Shown here: one piece after another, positions 1-7,475 of the stretch
Numbering within the stretch: the first letter of the stretch is position 1
Layout of the letters: each line of letters opens with the position of its first letter
Origin: Eubacteriales bacterium
GTDB lineage: Bacteria; Bacillota; Clostridia; Lachnospirales; Lachnospiraceae
Assembly: GCA_030524225.1 (NCBI GenBank)
Contig: JAUNGV010000022.1
Span: forward strand, 1-39,722
Length of the DNA: 39,722 bases
Reading direction: 5' to 3'
Program-made: the position numbers and the translations under genes
Notes under the pieces: model-generated
What the model saw: the letters and a program-made list of their open reading frames with translations, nothing else
The model's database searches: none
What the model was told of the DNA's origin: nothing

Positions 1-58
1 ATTTTACATATGAACCAGTCAAGGATAGAATGAAAAAGGAAGGGAGAAGAGAGAGCGG

Positions 59-667
59 ATGAAGGAAGAAGAGAAGGACGGTGTGGCCAAGAAGAAGGAG
101 GCGCAGGGGAGAGGCACGGTACTTGTGCGTCTGTTTCTGTCGGCGCTTTATCTGAGCGCTTTTACCTTTGGCGGCGGTTATGTGATTGTCACGCTGATGA
201 AGAAGAAATTTGTCGATGAGTATCACTGGATCGGTGAGGAGGAAATGCTGGATCTCGTGGCGATTGCGCAGTCGGCTCCCGGGGCGATTGCGGTAAACGG
301 GGCGATTGTGGTGGGGTACAAGCTGGCTGGAATCGCAGGCGTCATTGTGAGCGTGACTGCGACAGTGCTTCCTCCATTTCTGATTATTTCGGTGATCTCA
401 CTCTTCTATGCGGCATTTCGGGATAATCTCTGGATTGCCCTGATGCTGGAAGGGATGCAGGCGGGAGTCGGCGCAGTGATCGCCTCCGTCTCGTTCGATA
501 TGGGAATGGGGATCGTGCGGCAGCGGGATCCGGTCAGGATTGTGATTATGGCGGCCGCGTTTGCCGCGAATTACTGTCTGGGAATCAGCGTCGTCTATAT
601 CATTCTGTTCTGCGGGGCGCTTGGTCTTGCGCAGCAGCTTTGGAAGGGAAGAAGCCGGGAAGGCTGA
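59..667 (+). CDS. Chromate transporter family protein, first half-size subunit
   Basis: A 202-residue integral membrane protein of the ChrA/CHR family. The hallmark FTFGGGYV lies near residues 36-43, and the conserved region with AQSAPGAIAVNGA lies near residues 71-83. Full ChrA proteins have about 400 residues in two homologous halves; this is one half-size (short-chain) subunit, followed by its partner at 805-1371. Short-chain pairs are thought to work together, moving chromate or sulfate-like oxyanions across the membrane, but the real substrate is unknown. The N-terminal 20 residues are charged and cytoplasmic-looking. The ATG at 59 follows a purine-rich stretch (GGAAGGGAGAAGAGAGAG). Any promoter lies outside the window. 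The family assignment is firm; transport of chromate is only the family label. Confidence 0.9.
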   Translation: MKEEEKDGVAKKKEAQGRGTVLVRLFLSALYLSAFTFGGGYVIVTLMKKKFVDEYHWIGEEEMLDLVAIAQSAPGAIAVNGAIVVGYKLAGIAGVIVSVTATVLPPFLIISVISLFYAAFRDNLWIALMLEGMQAGVGAVIASVSFDMGMGIVRQRDPVRIVIMAAAFAANYCLGISVVYIILFCGALGLAQQLWKGRSREG

Positions 668-804
668 GTGTAACGATAATGCAGAAACCGCTGGCGTGGA
701 TTTCTGTACAAGGAAGGCGCGAGAGACAGGTTTGCATTGTGGAGCTGTGGCAGGGGCAGGTTTGCAGCGCGAAGCCGCAGAGGGGCTGTGGCGTGGAGGA
801 TACA

Positions 805-1371
805 ATGGAATTGTACTGGCAGCTTTTTTTGAGTTTTTTGCAGATCGGGGCGTTCAGCTTCGGCGGCGGGTATGCGGCGATGCCGCTTATACAGGATCAG
901 GTGGTGGAGATACACGGGTGGCTCACGATGAGCGAGTTCACGGATCTGGTCACGATTTCACAGATGACACCGGGACCGATCGCGGTCAATGCGGCGACAT
1001 TTGTCGGGACACGGCTGGCAGGGACAGGCGGCGCAGTGGTCGCGACGCTGGGGTGTATCCTGCCGTCCTGTCTGCTCGTGACGCTGATCGCATGGCTTTA
1101 TCTGAAATACCGCACGCTGTCTGCACTGCAGAGCGTTCTGGCGATGCTGCGCCCTGCGGTCGTCGCGATGATCGCGGCGGCGGGCGTCTCGATTCTCGTC
1201 TCGGCGTTCTGGGGCGGGGAGGCGGTCAGCGCCGCCGGGTTCAGGGGAAATGAGGCGGTGATTTTTGCCGTCTGTCTCTTTCTTCTGATGCGGAAAAAGT
1301 GGAATCCGGTCGCCGTGATGGTGCTGGCGGGTGGAATGAACGTCGCGCTGGCGGCAGCGGGGATGCTGTAA
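805..1371 (+). CDS. Chromate transporter family protein, second half-size subunit
   Basis: A 188-residue membrane protein, homologous to its upstream neighbour and carrying the same family signatures: FSFGGGYAAMPL near residues 17-28 and SQMTPGPIAVNAATF near residues 51-65. The frame is open further upstream, to 640. ATG 805 is chosen because GGAGGA (795-800) is correctly spaced before it and because translation from there begins directly with the first conserved helix. It lies 137 bases after the first subunit in the same orientation, and a perfect hairpin terminator begins at its stop codon, so the two form a transcription unit. Together they make up the equivalent of one full-length ChrA. 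Substrate unknown. Confidence 0.9.
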   Translation: MELYWQLFLSFLQIGAFSFGGGYAAMPLIQDQVVEIHGWLTMSEFTDLVTISQMTPGPIAVNAATFVGTRLAGTGGAVVATLGCILPSCLLVTLIAWLYLKYRTLSALQSVLAMLRPAVVAMIAAAGVSILVSAFWGGEAVSAAGFRGNEAVIFAVCLFLLMRKKWNPVAVMVLAGGMNVALAAAGML

Positions 1372-1426
1372 CTACAAAGAAAACCGCAAAGAACCGTCGG
1401 CGATTCTTTGCGGTTTTCTTTGTAGT
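1371..1426. terminator. Perfect 23-bp bidirectional terminator between convergent genes
   Basis: The arms at 1371-1393 and 1404-1426 are perfectly complementary over 23 bases, with a 10-base loop. The A-rich base of one arm and the T-rich base of the other let it work in both directions. It separates the chromate transporter pair (+) from the MFS gene (-) and begins on the last base of the stop codon at 1371. Confidence 0.9.
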
Positions 1427-1443
1427 CTGTCTGGCCGCAGCTG

Positions 1444-2739
1444 TTACGCTGCACGACGGTTTACCCACTCGGTCATAGCGATCATCAGCACCAGAAAGAG
1501 GGCGAGGTAGACCGGATAGAACCAGAGGCCGGTTATGCCGGAAAGAGCGCCGAAGAGCGGCGGCATGAAGGTGGAGCCGACGTAGGCGGTCGCCATCTGC
1601 ATGCCCATCAGGGACTGGGAGTTCTCCGCGCCGAAATGGGAAGGGGTGGCGTGGAGCAGGCTCGGATAAATCGGAGCGCAGCCGAGTCCGATGCAGAAGA
1701 TGCCGATGAGGGCGAAGACGTCTCCGGCAGGCAGAAGCAGAACCAGAATGCCGATGAGGATCACGCCCAGTCCGATGCGCACCATATTGCGGTCTCCGAG
1801 AGAATCAGAGACGAAGCCGCTTGCCAGACGTCCCAGTGTGATGCCGAGGAAAAAGAGGGAGGCGTAACCGGCTGCAGTCTCCGCGGAGAAGCCCTGCTTC
1901 ATAACGAGATAGCTGCTGGCCCACAGACCTGTCGTGGATTCGAGTCCGCAGTATCCGAGGAAGGAGAGGAGCACCGCTTTGGCGCACGGCAGGGAGATTG
2001 CCTGCCGGAGCGAGAGAACGTTGCGGGAAGAGGCCGCCTCTGCGGAGCCGTCTGTTCCTGCCGCGGCAGAGCTGCCCGGCTCTGACACTGCGGAGAATCC
2101 TGTCCCTGCCGCTGCGCCGGAATCTTTGTTTCCGAATCCGCCGCCGCTCTTTCCTCCGGAGCTTTCTCTTTTTATGGCATTGTGCGCGGTGTCATTCTTT
2201 TTCCAGAGAGGGAGGGAGAGTGCAAGGCAGGCGACCAGAGCGATCTGAATGAAGCCGACAGAGCGATAACCCGCGTTCCACGACAGTCCTCCGGTCAGGC
2301 AGTATCCCATGATGTAGGGACCGGCTGTCGCGCCGATTCCCCAGAAGCAGTGAAGCCAGCTCATGTGGCGCGATTTATAATGGAGGGCGACGAAGTTGTT
2401 GAGAGCTGCGTCCACACTGCCCGCGCCGAGACCGTAGGGAATGCCGAAGAGGCACAGGTGCCAGAAGGCGTAGGAGGCGGAGAAACCCATCAGGGCGACA
2501 GCGGTCATCGCGACGCTTACAAGGGTGACGAGACCGGTGCCAAAGCGCCGGATCAGACGGTCGCTGAGCAGACTCGAGACGATGGTGCCGCCCGCGATAA
2601 TCATGCTGATCATTCCGGCGTAGGAGAGCGGAACGCCCATCTGGGGATACATCGAAGGCCATGCGGAGCCGAGCAGAGAGTCGGGCAGGCCGAGACTGAT
2701 AAAAGCGAGGTAAATCACAACAAGCAAAATAGAAGTCAT
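1444..2739 (-). CDS. MFS permease
   Basis: A 431-residue major facilitator superfamily transporter with about 12 membrane segments. The cytoplasmic loop between the two halves (about residues 185-245) is rich in Ser, Gly and Ala and looks like low-complexity filler. The segment GIPYGLGAGSVDAALNNFVA in the first half resembles MFS members of the fucose-permease/YfkF-like type, but no substrate can be read from the sequence. The frame is open up to 2790. ATG 2739 is preferred because the protein then starts at its first hydrophobic helix (MTSILLVVIYLAFISLG); an AAGGAA-like SD lies about 12 bases upstream. It is transcribed toward the chromate transporter genes. No promoter was recognised. Confidence 0.85.
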   Translation of the reverse strand: MTSILLVVIYLAFISLGLPDSLLGSAWPSMYPQMGVPLSYAGMISMIIAGGTIVSSLLSDRLIRRFGTGLVTLVSVAMTAVALMGFSASYAFWHLCLFGIPYGLGAGSVDAALNNFVALHYKSRHMSWLHCFWGIGATAGPYIMGYCLTGGLSWNAGYRSVGFIQIALVACLALSLPLWKKNDTAHNAIKRESSGGKSGGGFGNKDSGAAAGTGFSAVSEPGSSAAAGTDGSAEAASSRNVLSLRQAISLPCAKAVLLSFLGYCGLESTTGLWASSYLVMKQGFSAETAAGYASLFFLGITLGRLASGFVSDSLGDRNMVRIGLGVILIGILVLLLPAGDVFALIGIFCIGLGCAPIYPSLLHATPSHFGAENSQSLMGMQMATAYVGSTFMPPLFGALSGITGLWFYPVYLALFLVLMIAMTEWVNRRAA

Positions 2740-2835
2740 GGCGTCAATACAGTTCCTTTCTTTACGGCGGGCTCTGTCCTGCCGTATCATAAATTTTCAC
2801 AGCGCCGTCCTTTCGACTGCGGCGCAGAATCCAAT

Positions 2836-2887
2836 AAAAACCTCTCCCATCTTATCAAAAAAAAGAAAGAAACGGGAGAGGATTTTT
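2836..2887 (-). terminator. Hairpin terminator between the desulfoferrodoxin and MFS genes
   Basis: CCTCTCCC (2841-2848) pairs with GGGAGAGG (2874-2881). On the minus strand the hairpin is followed by TTTTT, and on the plus strand by ATTTTT, so it could work both ways. It most likely ends the desulfoferrodoxin transcript about 215 bases after that gene and before the MFS start. The loop is long (25 bases, A-rich), which lowers certainty. Confidence 0.6.
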
Positions 2888-3043
2888 GAGAAATTCCTGT
2901 GCAGCGGACGATGGAAGTGGTGGGAAAGCGCGGCGGGAATGGGGATAAAACGCAGCGGACGGCGGCAAAAGCCCCGCCGGATCCGCTTCCGGAGAGGAAG
3001 AGGGAGGGGCGGGGCTGTGCCGGAAATCCGGATTGCTTCTATA

Positions 3044-3071
3044 TTAAATACACTTCATTAAATATACTTCA
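3044..3071. repeat. Two tandem copies of a 14-bp AT-rich unit
   Basis: TTAAATACACTTCA (3044-3057) is followed directly by TTAAATATACTTCA (3058-3071), with one base different. It lies 30 bases downstream of the desulfoferrodoxin stop on the minus strand, in an otherwise GC-rich stretch. The rest of the gap 2888-3100 shows no gene. Confidence 0.7.
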
Positions 3072-3100
3072 TAAAAATGCGCAGGCGAACCGGCGATCCC

Positions 3101-3481
3101 TTAGATTTCCTTTTTCCAGAGACCGTGCAGATTGCAGTACTCGTAAGCAGCGACGGCTTTCTCTCCGGACAGGAGAGCGAAATCAGCAGCGGGAGCCTCT
3201 TCCGGGGCAAGCTCCTTAAAGGAGACGCCCTGATCCGTCTCGAGAGCGATCCACTGGATGAAGTGCTCGGGGAGCATCGGGTGTGCGACAGAACCGACGG
3301 CGACGTGAACCTGCGCGCCGTCCACGGTGACCACCGGAACGTGCTTTTCCGTAGCGGCGTCCGTCGTATTGGCGGTCAGTTCCTTCATTTCTTCACCGCA
3401 GCAGTGCATCGGCACGCCGGCGTCCTTGAGCGCGTAGACAAGATTTCCACAGTGACTGCATCTGAAAAATTTAATATTCAT
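3101..3481 (-). CDS. dfx: Desulfoferrodoxin (two-iron superoxide reductase)
   Basis: A 126-residue superoxide reductase that reduces superoxide to hydrogen peroxide without releasing oxygen, a standard defence in strict anaerobes. The N-terminal desulforedoxin-like domain has the rubredoxin-type iron ligands Cys8, Cys11, Cys27 and Cys28 (CSHC and CC). The catalytic domain shows KHVPVV near residue 46, the AHPMLPEHFIQWI segment with its His ligands, and the C-terminal YEYCNLHGLWK, which holds the Cys and His ligands of the active-site iron. The length fits the two-iron class. ATG 3481 follows GGGAGAT at the right distance; the longer open frame to 3691 has no SD and no similarity. A promoter and a palindrome lie upstream (3639-3691). 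It stands alone, with no rubredoxin or rubrerythrin gene beside it. Confidence 0.95.
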   Translation of the reverse strand: MNIKFFRCSHCGNLVYALKDAGVPMHCCGEEMKELTANTTDAATEKHVPVVTVDGAQVHVAVGSVAHPMLPEHFIQWIALETDQGVSFKELAPEEAPAADFALLSGEKAVAAYEYCNLHGLWKKEI

Positions 3482-3638
3482 AGGTAATCTCCCTTCCGGA
3501 GCGCTGCCGTCCACGGGTTTTGCGGCGCTCCGACACAAAGCCCGTATTCTTTCTGTTCTGAAACGGGCGGAGAAGCCCGCCCCTGCAGGTGATGGGGAAG
3601 CCGCGGCAAGTCTGCCGGACTCCCGACTCTCTGCCCTC

Positions 3639-3668
3639 ATAGTAGCGCAATTCCCCCTGTTTGGGCAA
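3639..3668 (-). promoter_or_regulatory. Probable sigma-A promoter of the desulfoferrodoxin gene
   Basis: On the minus strand TTGCCC (3663-3668) and TACTAT (3639-3644) are 18 bases apart. Transcription would start near 3632, giving a leader of about 150 bases that contains a GGGCGG/CCGCCC hairpin (3565-3582). Confidence 0.55.
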
Positions 3669-3671
3669 GCG

Positions 3672-3691
3672 TTGTTCAGAAAACTGAACAA
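3672..3691. promoter_or_regulatory. Perfect 8-bp palindrome next to the dfx -35 box (possible operator)
   Basis: TTGTTCAG-AAAA-CTGAACAA is a perfect inverted repeat ending three bases upstream of the -35 box of the dfx promoter. The position suits an activator or a repressor of the oxidative-stress gene. It does not match a binding site I can name with confidence, and it has no U-tract to act as a terminator. Confidence 0.5.
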
Positions 3692-4080
3692 AGTTTAGCG
3701 GGGACGGAGCAAAAATAGCTTGTCCTTGGGGGCGTTTTGGATTATTCTATTGTCTGGAAATATTTTTTGTCCAAATTTTTGTCCCGACAAGAAGAACGGG
3801 ACAGCTGTTTGCAGTCGCCGCTCTGCGGAGTGTTTTGCGGTATGCGCATGCGCGGGGTGTGCCTCAATCGTCCCTGCAGCCATCGCCCATGCCTCGTGGT
3901 TTTGTGGTGCGTACATGCGCGGGTCGCGCCGTTGATCGCAAAACGCCGTTTCGGGACAGAGAGCAAATGGCAGCGGGCAGGTCGTGGTGCGATGCCGAAA
4001 ATATAATAGAATCTTTACTTTTTTTTTCGTGCGGCTGTGATATACTAATTCCACGATTTTATTTTGACGGCTTTGTATAA
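3692..4080. other. Gene-free stretch with mixed composition
   Basis: No convincing gene was found between dfx and the HTH gene. It contains a small perfect hairpin (TGTCCCG 3780-3786 with CGGGACA 3797-3803) and, at about 3820-3970, a GC-rich block with short palindromes such as GCGCATGCGC. Overlapping open frames on both strands have no SD and no recognisable domain. The GC-rich block may be a dispersed repeat or a decayed sequence; that is a guess. TATACT (4041-4046) could be a -10 box for the HTH gene, but a matching -35 was not found. Confidence 0.4.
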
Positions 4081-4087
4081 AATTTGG

Positions 4088-4114
4088 AAAAAACAGGGAG
4101 AATTCCTGTTTTTT
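4088..4114 (+). terminator. Terminator-like hairpin in the leader of the HTH gene
   Basis: AAAAAACAGG (4088-4097) pairs perfectly with CCTGTTTTTT (4105-4114) around a 7-base loop, and the run of T is part of the stem. It lies 50 bases before the HTH start. It may end an upstream transcript or attenuate the HTH gene. Confidence 0.55.
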
Positions 4115-4164
4115 AATAGACAGTTCATGTGCGGCAAAGCATAAGAGAACAAGGAGGTTTCAGG

Positions 4165-4530
4165 ATGGACAATAACAAAACAAAAGCAGACATCTTAAAG
4201 GGCGAAATCCTGTCTCAATACAAGAGTGTGCGGCAGTTTGCCACGAAGCTCGGGATTCCCTACAGCACGCTGGTGACAGCGCTTGACAGGGGAATCGAGG
4301 GCATGGCGTATGAGACGGTGATCCGTATATGCGAAGAGCTGTCCTTAAACCCGGTGGATTTTTCCCGCCTGGAGGACGGTAACGATCTCTCCCAGCAGCT
4401 GGCGACGAAGCGCGTGATGACGGCCTATAATAAGCTGAACAAGGCCGGCAAGAAGAAGATCATGGACTTTATGGAGGATTACGGACGGATTGATCTCTAT
4501 ACGATCCGGGAAGAGAGCGCGGAGAACTGA
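4165..4530 (+). CDS. Small helix-turn-helix (XRE-like) regulator
   Basis: A 121-residue DNA-binding protein. Residues about 15-65 form a Cro/C1-type helix-turn-helix: SVRQFATKLGIPYSTLVTAL followed by the helix YETVIRICEELSLNPVDFS. The C-terminal part (KKIMDFMEDYGRIDLYT) resembles the tail of small XRE regulators common in Clostridia. ATG 4165 is preceded by AAGGAGG (4151-4157); an in-frame ATG at 4129 lacks an SD. It stands alone between the dfx leader and the secE promoter, with no terminator after it other than the AT-rich region before 4588. Its target is unknown; nothing here suggests a phage or a toxin-antitoxin partner. Confidence 0.8.
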   Translation: MDNNKTKADILKGEILSQYKSVRQFATKLGIPYSTLVTALDRGIEGMAYETVIRICEELSLNPVDFSRLEDGNDLSQQLATKRVMTAYNKLNKAGKKKIMDFMEDYGRIDLYTIREESAEN

Positions 4531-4587
4531 GAGAAGAGCAGGCGCGGCGGCGGGCAGGCCGCAGCGCCGGATTTCCAACAAAATTTC

Positions 4588-4616
4588 TTGACGGACCTCT
4601 GACTTTATGGTATAGT
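4588..4616 (+). promoter_or_regulatory. Sigma-A promoter of the rpmG-secE-nusG cluster
   Basis: TTGACG (4588-4593) and TATAGT (4611-4616) are separated by exactly 17 bases. It lies 107 bases before rpmG and is the only strong promoter seen before the ribosomal genes, so it probably drives rpmG through rplA and possibly further. Confidence 0.85.
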
Positions 4617-4723
4617 GAAACGGCGAGATTGTCACAGGTCTTTTTTTTATGCCCAGAATGGGGAGATCTGTTTGAACAAGTAAGTTATGACATGCCCGGT
4701 GGCGGCAGGAAACGGAGAGAAAA

Positions 4724-4873
4724 ATGCGTACAAAAATCACATTAGCTTGCACGGAATGCAAACAGCGTAACTACGATACCACGAAGGATAAGAAGGCGCA
4801 TCCGGACCGCATGGAGACGATGAAATACTGCAGATTCTGCAGAAAGCATACGACGCACAAGGAGACGAAGTAA
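4724..4873 (+). CDS. rpmG: Ribosomal protein bL33
   Basis: A 49-residue ribosomal protein of the large subunit. It begins [13 protein letters not shown] and has the two Cys pairs CTEC (Cys9, Cys12) and CRFC (Cys36, Cys39), so it is the zinc-binding form of L33. The length is normal. The ATG at 4724 follows AACGGAGAGAAAA. It is the first gene after the promoter at 4588, and the order rpmG-secE-nusG is standard in Firmicutes. Confidence 0.97.
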   Translation: MRTKITLACTECKQRNYDTTKDKKAHPDRMETMKYCRFCRKHTTHKETK

Positions 4874-4909
4874 GCGACGCGCTCAGTGCGCGGAAAGGAA
4901 CGGAGTCTT

Positions 4910-5122
4910 ATGCCTGATATGGGTACTACAGTAAAGAATTCCAAAGTTGCCGCCTTTTTCAAAGGCGTCAGGACGGAGTTTCGCAAGATCATATGGCCGG
5001 ATCGGACAACGTTGCTCAAGCAGCTTGCAGCGGTCTTAGTCGTTACGATTATTACGGGAATCATTATTGTGCTGATCGACTATGGCGTGGAGCAGCTGAT
5101 TAATTTCCTGACGACACTGTAA
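4910..5122 (+). CDS. secE: Preprotein translocase subunit SecE
   Basis: A 70-residue single-span SecE, the essential small subunit that clamps SecY in the protein-export channel. The conserved FFKGVRTEFRKIIWPDR region lies at residues 16-32, with the Trp-Pro pair typical of SecE, followed by one membrane helix (LLKQLAAVLVVTIITGIIIV). ATG 4910 has CGGAG nine bases upstream; the earlier in-frame ATG at 4886 has no SD. It sits between rpmG and nusG as expected. Confidence 0.96.
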   Translation: MPDMGTTVKNSKVAAFFKGVRTEFRKIIWPDRTTLLKQLAAVLVVTIITGIIIVLIDYGVEQLINFLTTL

Positions 5123-5148
5123 GACTTTGCTTCGACGTGGAGGATACT

Positions 5149-5910
5149 ATGGCAGGAAACAACTCCGGCGCATCGGAAGGGGTTCGCATTAAAGCGGGCG
5201 TGCTTCCGGAAGTGCGTGAGATAAAGAGACCGGATTTTACGAGAAAAGCTGCCGATATCGAGAAGGCGGAGGCGGAGCGCGTCCTGAATCAGGACGATGA
5301 TGCGGATGCGGCGGATGCCGCGGCGGTAGCAGCTTCGCTCAAGGCGCAGGAAGAGGGCGGCGAGGAATCGCAGCTCGACGAGAGCGCGATTACGGATGAG
5401 GCGCACTGGTATGTGGCGCACACCTATTCCGGTTATGAGAACAAGGTAAAGGTTAATATCGAGAAGACGATCGAGAACCGTCATCTGGAGAATCAGATTT
5501 TCGAGGTGCGCGTTCCGATGCAGGACGTGGTGGAGATCAAGAACGGAGCCAAGAGAGCGGTTCCGAAGAAGATGTTCCCCGGCTACGTTCTCGTCAATAT
5601 GGTGATGAACGACGACACCTGGTATGTGGTGCGCAACACGAGAGGCGTCACGGGCTTCGTCGGACCGGGAAGCAAGCCGGTCTATCTGACGGAGGCGGAG
5701 ATGAAGCCGCTGGGCATCCACGTCAAGAATGTGACTGTCGACTTCGACGAGGGCGACACGGTTTCCGTCGTCGCAGGCGTCTGGAAGGATACGCTGGGCG
5801 TCGTTCAGAAGATTGATTATACGAAACAGGTCGCGACGATCAACGTAGAGCTCTTCGGCCGCGAGACTCCGGTGGAGATCGGATTCGCGGAAGTGAGACG
5901 GTGCACGTAA
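5149..5910 (+). CDS. nusG: Transcription elongation/antitermination factor NusG with N-terminal extension
   Basis: A 253-residue NusG, which binds RNA polymerase and affects pausing, termination and coupling to ribosomes. The NGN domain begins near residue 85 (HWYVAHTYSGYENKVKVNI) and continues through VPKKMFPGYVLV and RGVTGFVGP. The C-terminal KOW domain contains DTVSVVAGVWKDTLGVVQKI. Typical NusG has about 175-180 residues, so roughly 80 extra residues precede the NGN domain here; they are acidic and Ala-rich (QDDDADAADAAAVAA). ATG 5149 is preferred because GGAGG (5139-5143) is its SD; the in-frame GTG at 5137 overlaps that SD. It lies 26 bases after secE. Confidence 0.96.
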   Translation: MAGNNSGASEGVRIKAGVLPEVREIKRPDFTRKAADIEKAEAERVLNQDDDADAADAAAVAASLKAQEEGGEESQLDESAITDEAHWYVAHTYSGYENKVKVNIEKTIENRHLENQIFEVRVPMQDVVEIKNGAKRAVPKKMFPGYVLVNMVMNDDTWYVVRNTRGVTGFVGPGSKPVYLTEAEMKPLGIHVKNVTVDFDEGDTVSVVAGVWKDTLGVVQKIDYTKQVATINVELFGRETPVEIGFAEVRRCT

Positions 5911-6023
5911 GAAAAGCGTCTGCCCAAACCGTTTGCGGAGATTTTTCCGCAGCGCTGCAGAGTGACTGCAGCGAAATATGGAAGGTGTATGAGCCCGCGC
6001 AGAGCGCGGTTTTCATAGAAGCA

Positions 6024-6053
6024 GTGGGAGCAGCCAGACTGCGCCAACACCAC
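6024..6053 (+). promoter_or_regulatory. Putative L1 autoregulatory site in the rplK leader
   Basis: GTGGGAG (6024-6030) and a downstream CCAC (6050-6053), just before the SD AAAGGAGG, can pair to form the short GTGG/CCAC stem with an asymmetric internal loop that is typical of the L1-binding mRNA site. The same arrangement recurs before rplA. In many bacteria L1 binds such a site and represses rplK-rplA translation. The 5911-6023 part of the leader holds another small hairpin (CCGCG/CGCGG near 5994-6009). Confidence 0.55.
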
Positions 6054-6070
6054 AAAGGAGGAATTGTAAA

Positions 6071-6496
6071 ATGGCTAAGAAAGTCACAGGTTACATCAAG
6101 TTACAGATTCAGGCCGGCAAAGCAACACCCGCTCCGCCGGTAGGTCCTGCGCTTGGACAGCACGGCGTCAACATCGTCGAGTTCACGAAGCAGTTCAATG
6201 CGAGAACCGCAGACAAGGGAGATCTGATTATCCCGGTTGTCATCACCGTTTATGCGGACAGAAGCTTTAGCTTCATTACCAAGACTCCGCCGGCAGCAGT
6301 TCTTTTAAAGAAAGCATGCAATCTTCAGAAGGCGTCCGGTACGCCGAACAAGGACAAGGTTGCGACGATCTCCAAGGACAAGATCCGTGAGATCGCAGAG
6401 ATGAAGATGCCCGACTTAAACGCAGCGTCCATCGAGAGTGCAATGAGCATGATCGCTGGCACGGCAAGAAGCATGGGAATCACCGTAGAAGACTGA
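6071..6496 (+). CDS. rplK: Ribosomal protein uL11
   Basis: A 141-residue 50S protein of the GTPase-associated centre. The start [20 protein letters not shown] and the [14 protein letters not shown] motif are diagnostic, and the C-terminal rRNA-binding domain ends in [12 protein letters not shown]. The length is standard. ATG 6071 follows AAAGGAGGAATTGTAAA. The 160-base gap after nusG holds the regulatory leader; rplA follows after 53 bases. Confidence 0.98.
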   Translation: MAKKVTGYIKLQIQAGKATPAPPVGPALGQHGVNIVEFTKQFNARTADKGDLIIPVVITVYADRSFSFITKTPPAAVLLKKACNLQKASGTPNKDKVATISKDKIREIAEMKMPDLNAASIESAMSMIAGTARSMGITVED

Positions 6497-6507
6497 TGCG
6501 GGTCACC

Positions 6508-6533
6508 GTGGGAGGCTTAGCGCCCATGACCAC
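6508..6533 (+). promoter_or_regulatory. Putative L1 autoregulatory site before rplA
   Basis: GTGGGAGG (6508-6515) and CCATGACCAC (6524-6533) form a GTGG/CCAC stem with an inner GGG/CCC pairing in the rplK-rplA gap. It has the same design as the site before rplK. The rplA SD (TAGGAGGA) follows at once, so a bound protein would block ribosomes. Confidence 0.55.
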
Positions 6534-6549
6534 TTAGGAGGATAAAGGA

Positions 6550-7239
6550 ATGAAACACGGAAAGAAGTATATCGAAGCGGCGAAACTGATCGACCGCGCT
6601 ACCTTATATGAGCCCGCTGACGCAATCGCACTGGTCAAAAAGGCGGCGTCGGCTAAGTTTGACGAGACTGTGGAACTTCACATTCGCACCAGCTGCGACG
6701 GACGTCACGCAGATCAGCAGATCCGCGGTGCGGTTGTTCTCCCGAACGGAACCGGTAAGACTGTTCGCGTGCTCGTATTCGCAAAGGGCACGAAGCTCGA
6801 TGAGGCACAGGCTGCAGGCGCTGATTTTGTCGGCGGCGAGGAGCTGATCCCGAAGATTCAGAACGAAGGCTGGCTTGATTTCGACGTTGTCGTTGCAACC
6901 CCTGACATGATGGGCGTTGTCGGACGTCTCGGTAAGGTTCTCGGCCCGAAGGGTCTCATGCCGAACCCGAAGGCAGGCACTGTCACGATGGATGTCACCA
7001 AGGCCATCAACGACATCAAAGCCGGTAAAATCGAGTACAGACTGGACAAGGCGAACATCATTCATGTTCCGCTTGGAAAGGCATCCTTTGGCGAGGAGCA
7101 GCTGCTTGAGAACTTCAACGCTCTGATGGCTGCAATCGAGAAGGCAAAGCCGGCTACCGTAAAGGGTCAGTACTTAAAGAGCATTTCCATGGCAACCACC
7201 ATGGGCCCTGGCGTAAAACTGATCGCAAACAGATATTGA
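6550..7239 (+). CDS. rplA: Ribosomal protein uL1
   Basis: A 229-residue L1 stalk protein that also acts as translational repressor of its own operon. Features include [13 protein letters not shown] at the start, the RNA-binding region [20 protein letters not shown], and the highly conserved [21 protein letters not shown]. The length is normal. SD TAGGAGGA precedes ATG 6550. It is followed by an L10-type leader but not by rplJ, which is unusual. Confidence 0.98.
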   Translation: MKHGKKYIEAAKLIDRATLYEPADAIALVKKAASAKFDETVELHIRTSCDGRHADQQIRGAVVLPNGTGKTVRVLVFAKGTKLDEAQAAGADFVGGEELIPKIQNEGWLDFDVVVATPDMMGVVGRLGKVLGPKGLMPNPKAGTVTMDVTKAINDIKAGKIEYRLDKANIIHVPLGKASFGEEQLLENFNALMAAIEKAKPATVKGQYLKSISMATTMGPGVKLIANRY

Positions 7240-7246
7240 TTTTCCA

Positions 7247-7433
7247 AGAGCCGCTGTATGGCTCTGCCGGAAATCCTACACCGAAGGCTGTGAGAGCAGC
7301 ACGGATGGGTTCCATTGAACCGTGAATTTATGAAAGATCAAATTCTATAGGGTCTGCCGCGCAGAACAACAAAAAACAGAGGCTATCATAAGCTGAAGCA
7401 AAGGCACCCGAAAACTAAGGATTCGGGTGCCTT
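7247..7433 (+). ncRNA. Ribosomal protein L10 leader-type attenuator without rplJ behind it
   Basis: The region starts with the hairpin AGAGCC/GGCTCT (7247-7252 with 7260-7265). It continues with a CCGAAGG segment and the block GGGTCTGCCGCGCAGAA typical of Firmicute rplJ (L10) leaders, and ends in a strong hairpin (AAGGCACCCGAA 7401-7412 with TTCGGGTGCCTT 7422-7433). In the known family, the L10/L12 complex binds this leader to control rplJ-rplL. Here it sits in its usual place after rplA, but the next gene is an M20 peptidase. The assignment rests on remembered family features and synteny, not a covariance-model search. Confidence 0.7.
7401..7433 (+). terminator. Terminator hairpin of the L10-type leader
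   Basis: A perfect 12-bp stem with a 9-base loop. The following T-tract is weak (TTATCTATT), which would allow partial read-through into the peptidase gene starting 42 bases later. Confidence 0.75.
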
Positions 7434-7475
7434 ATCTATTGAAAATAAGACGGGCACAGAAGACAGAGGCGCGGT

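Noticed and set aside
2182-2889. Plus-strand open frame of 235 codons opposite the MFS gene
   Set aside because: The MFS protein on the minus strand has clear membrane helices. The plus-strand translation is hydrophilic, without any domain or SD.
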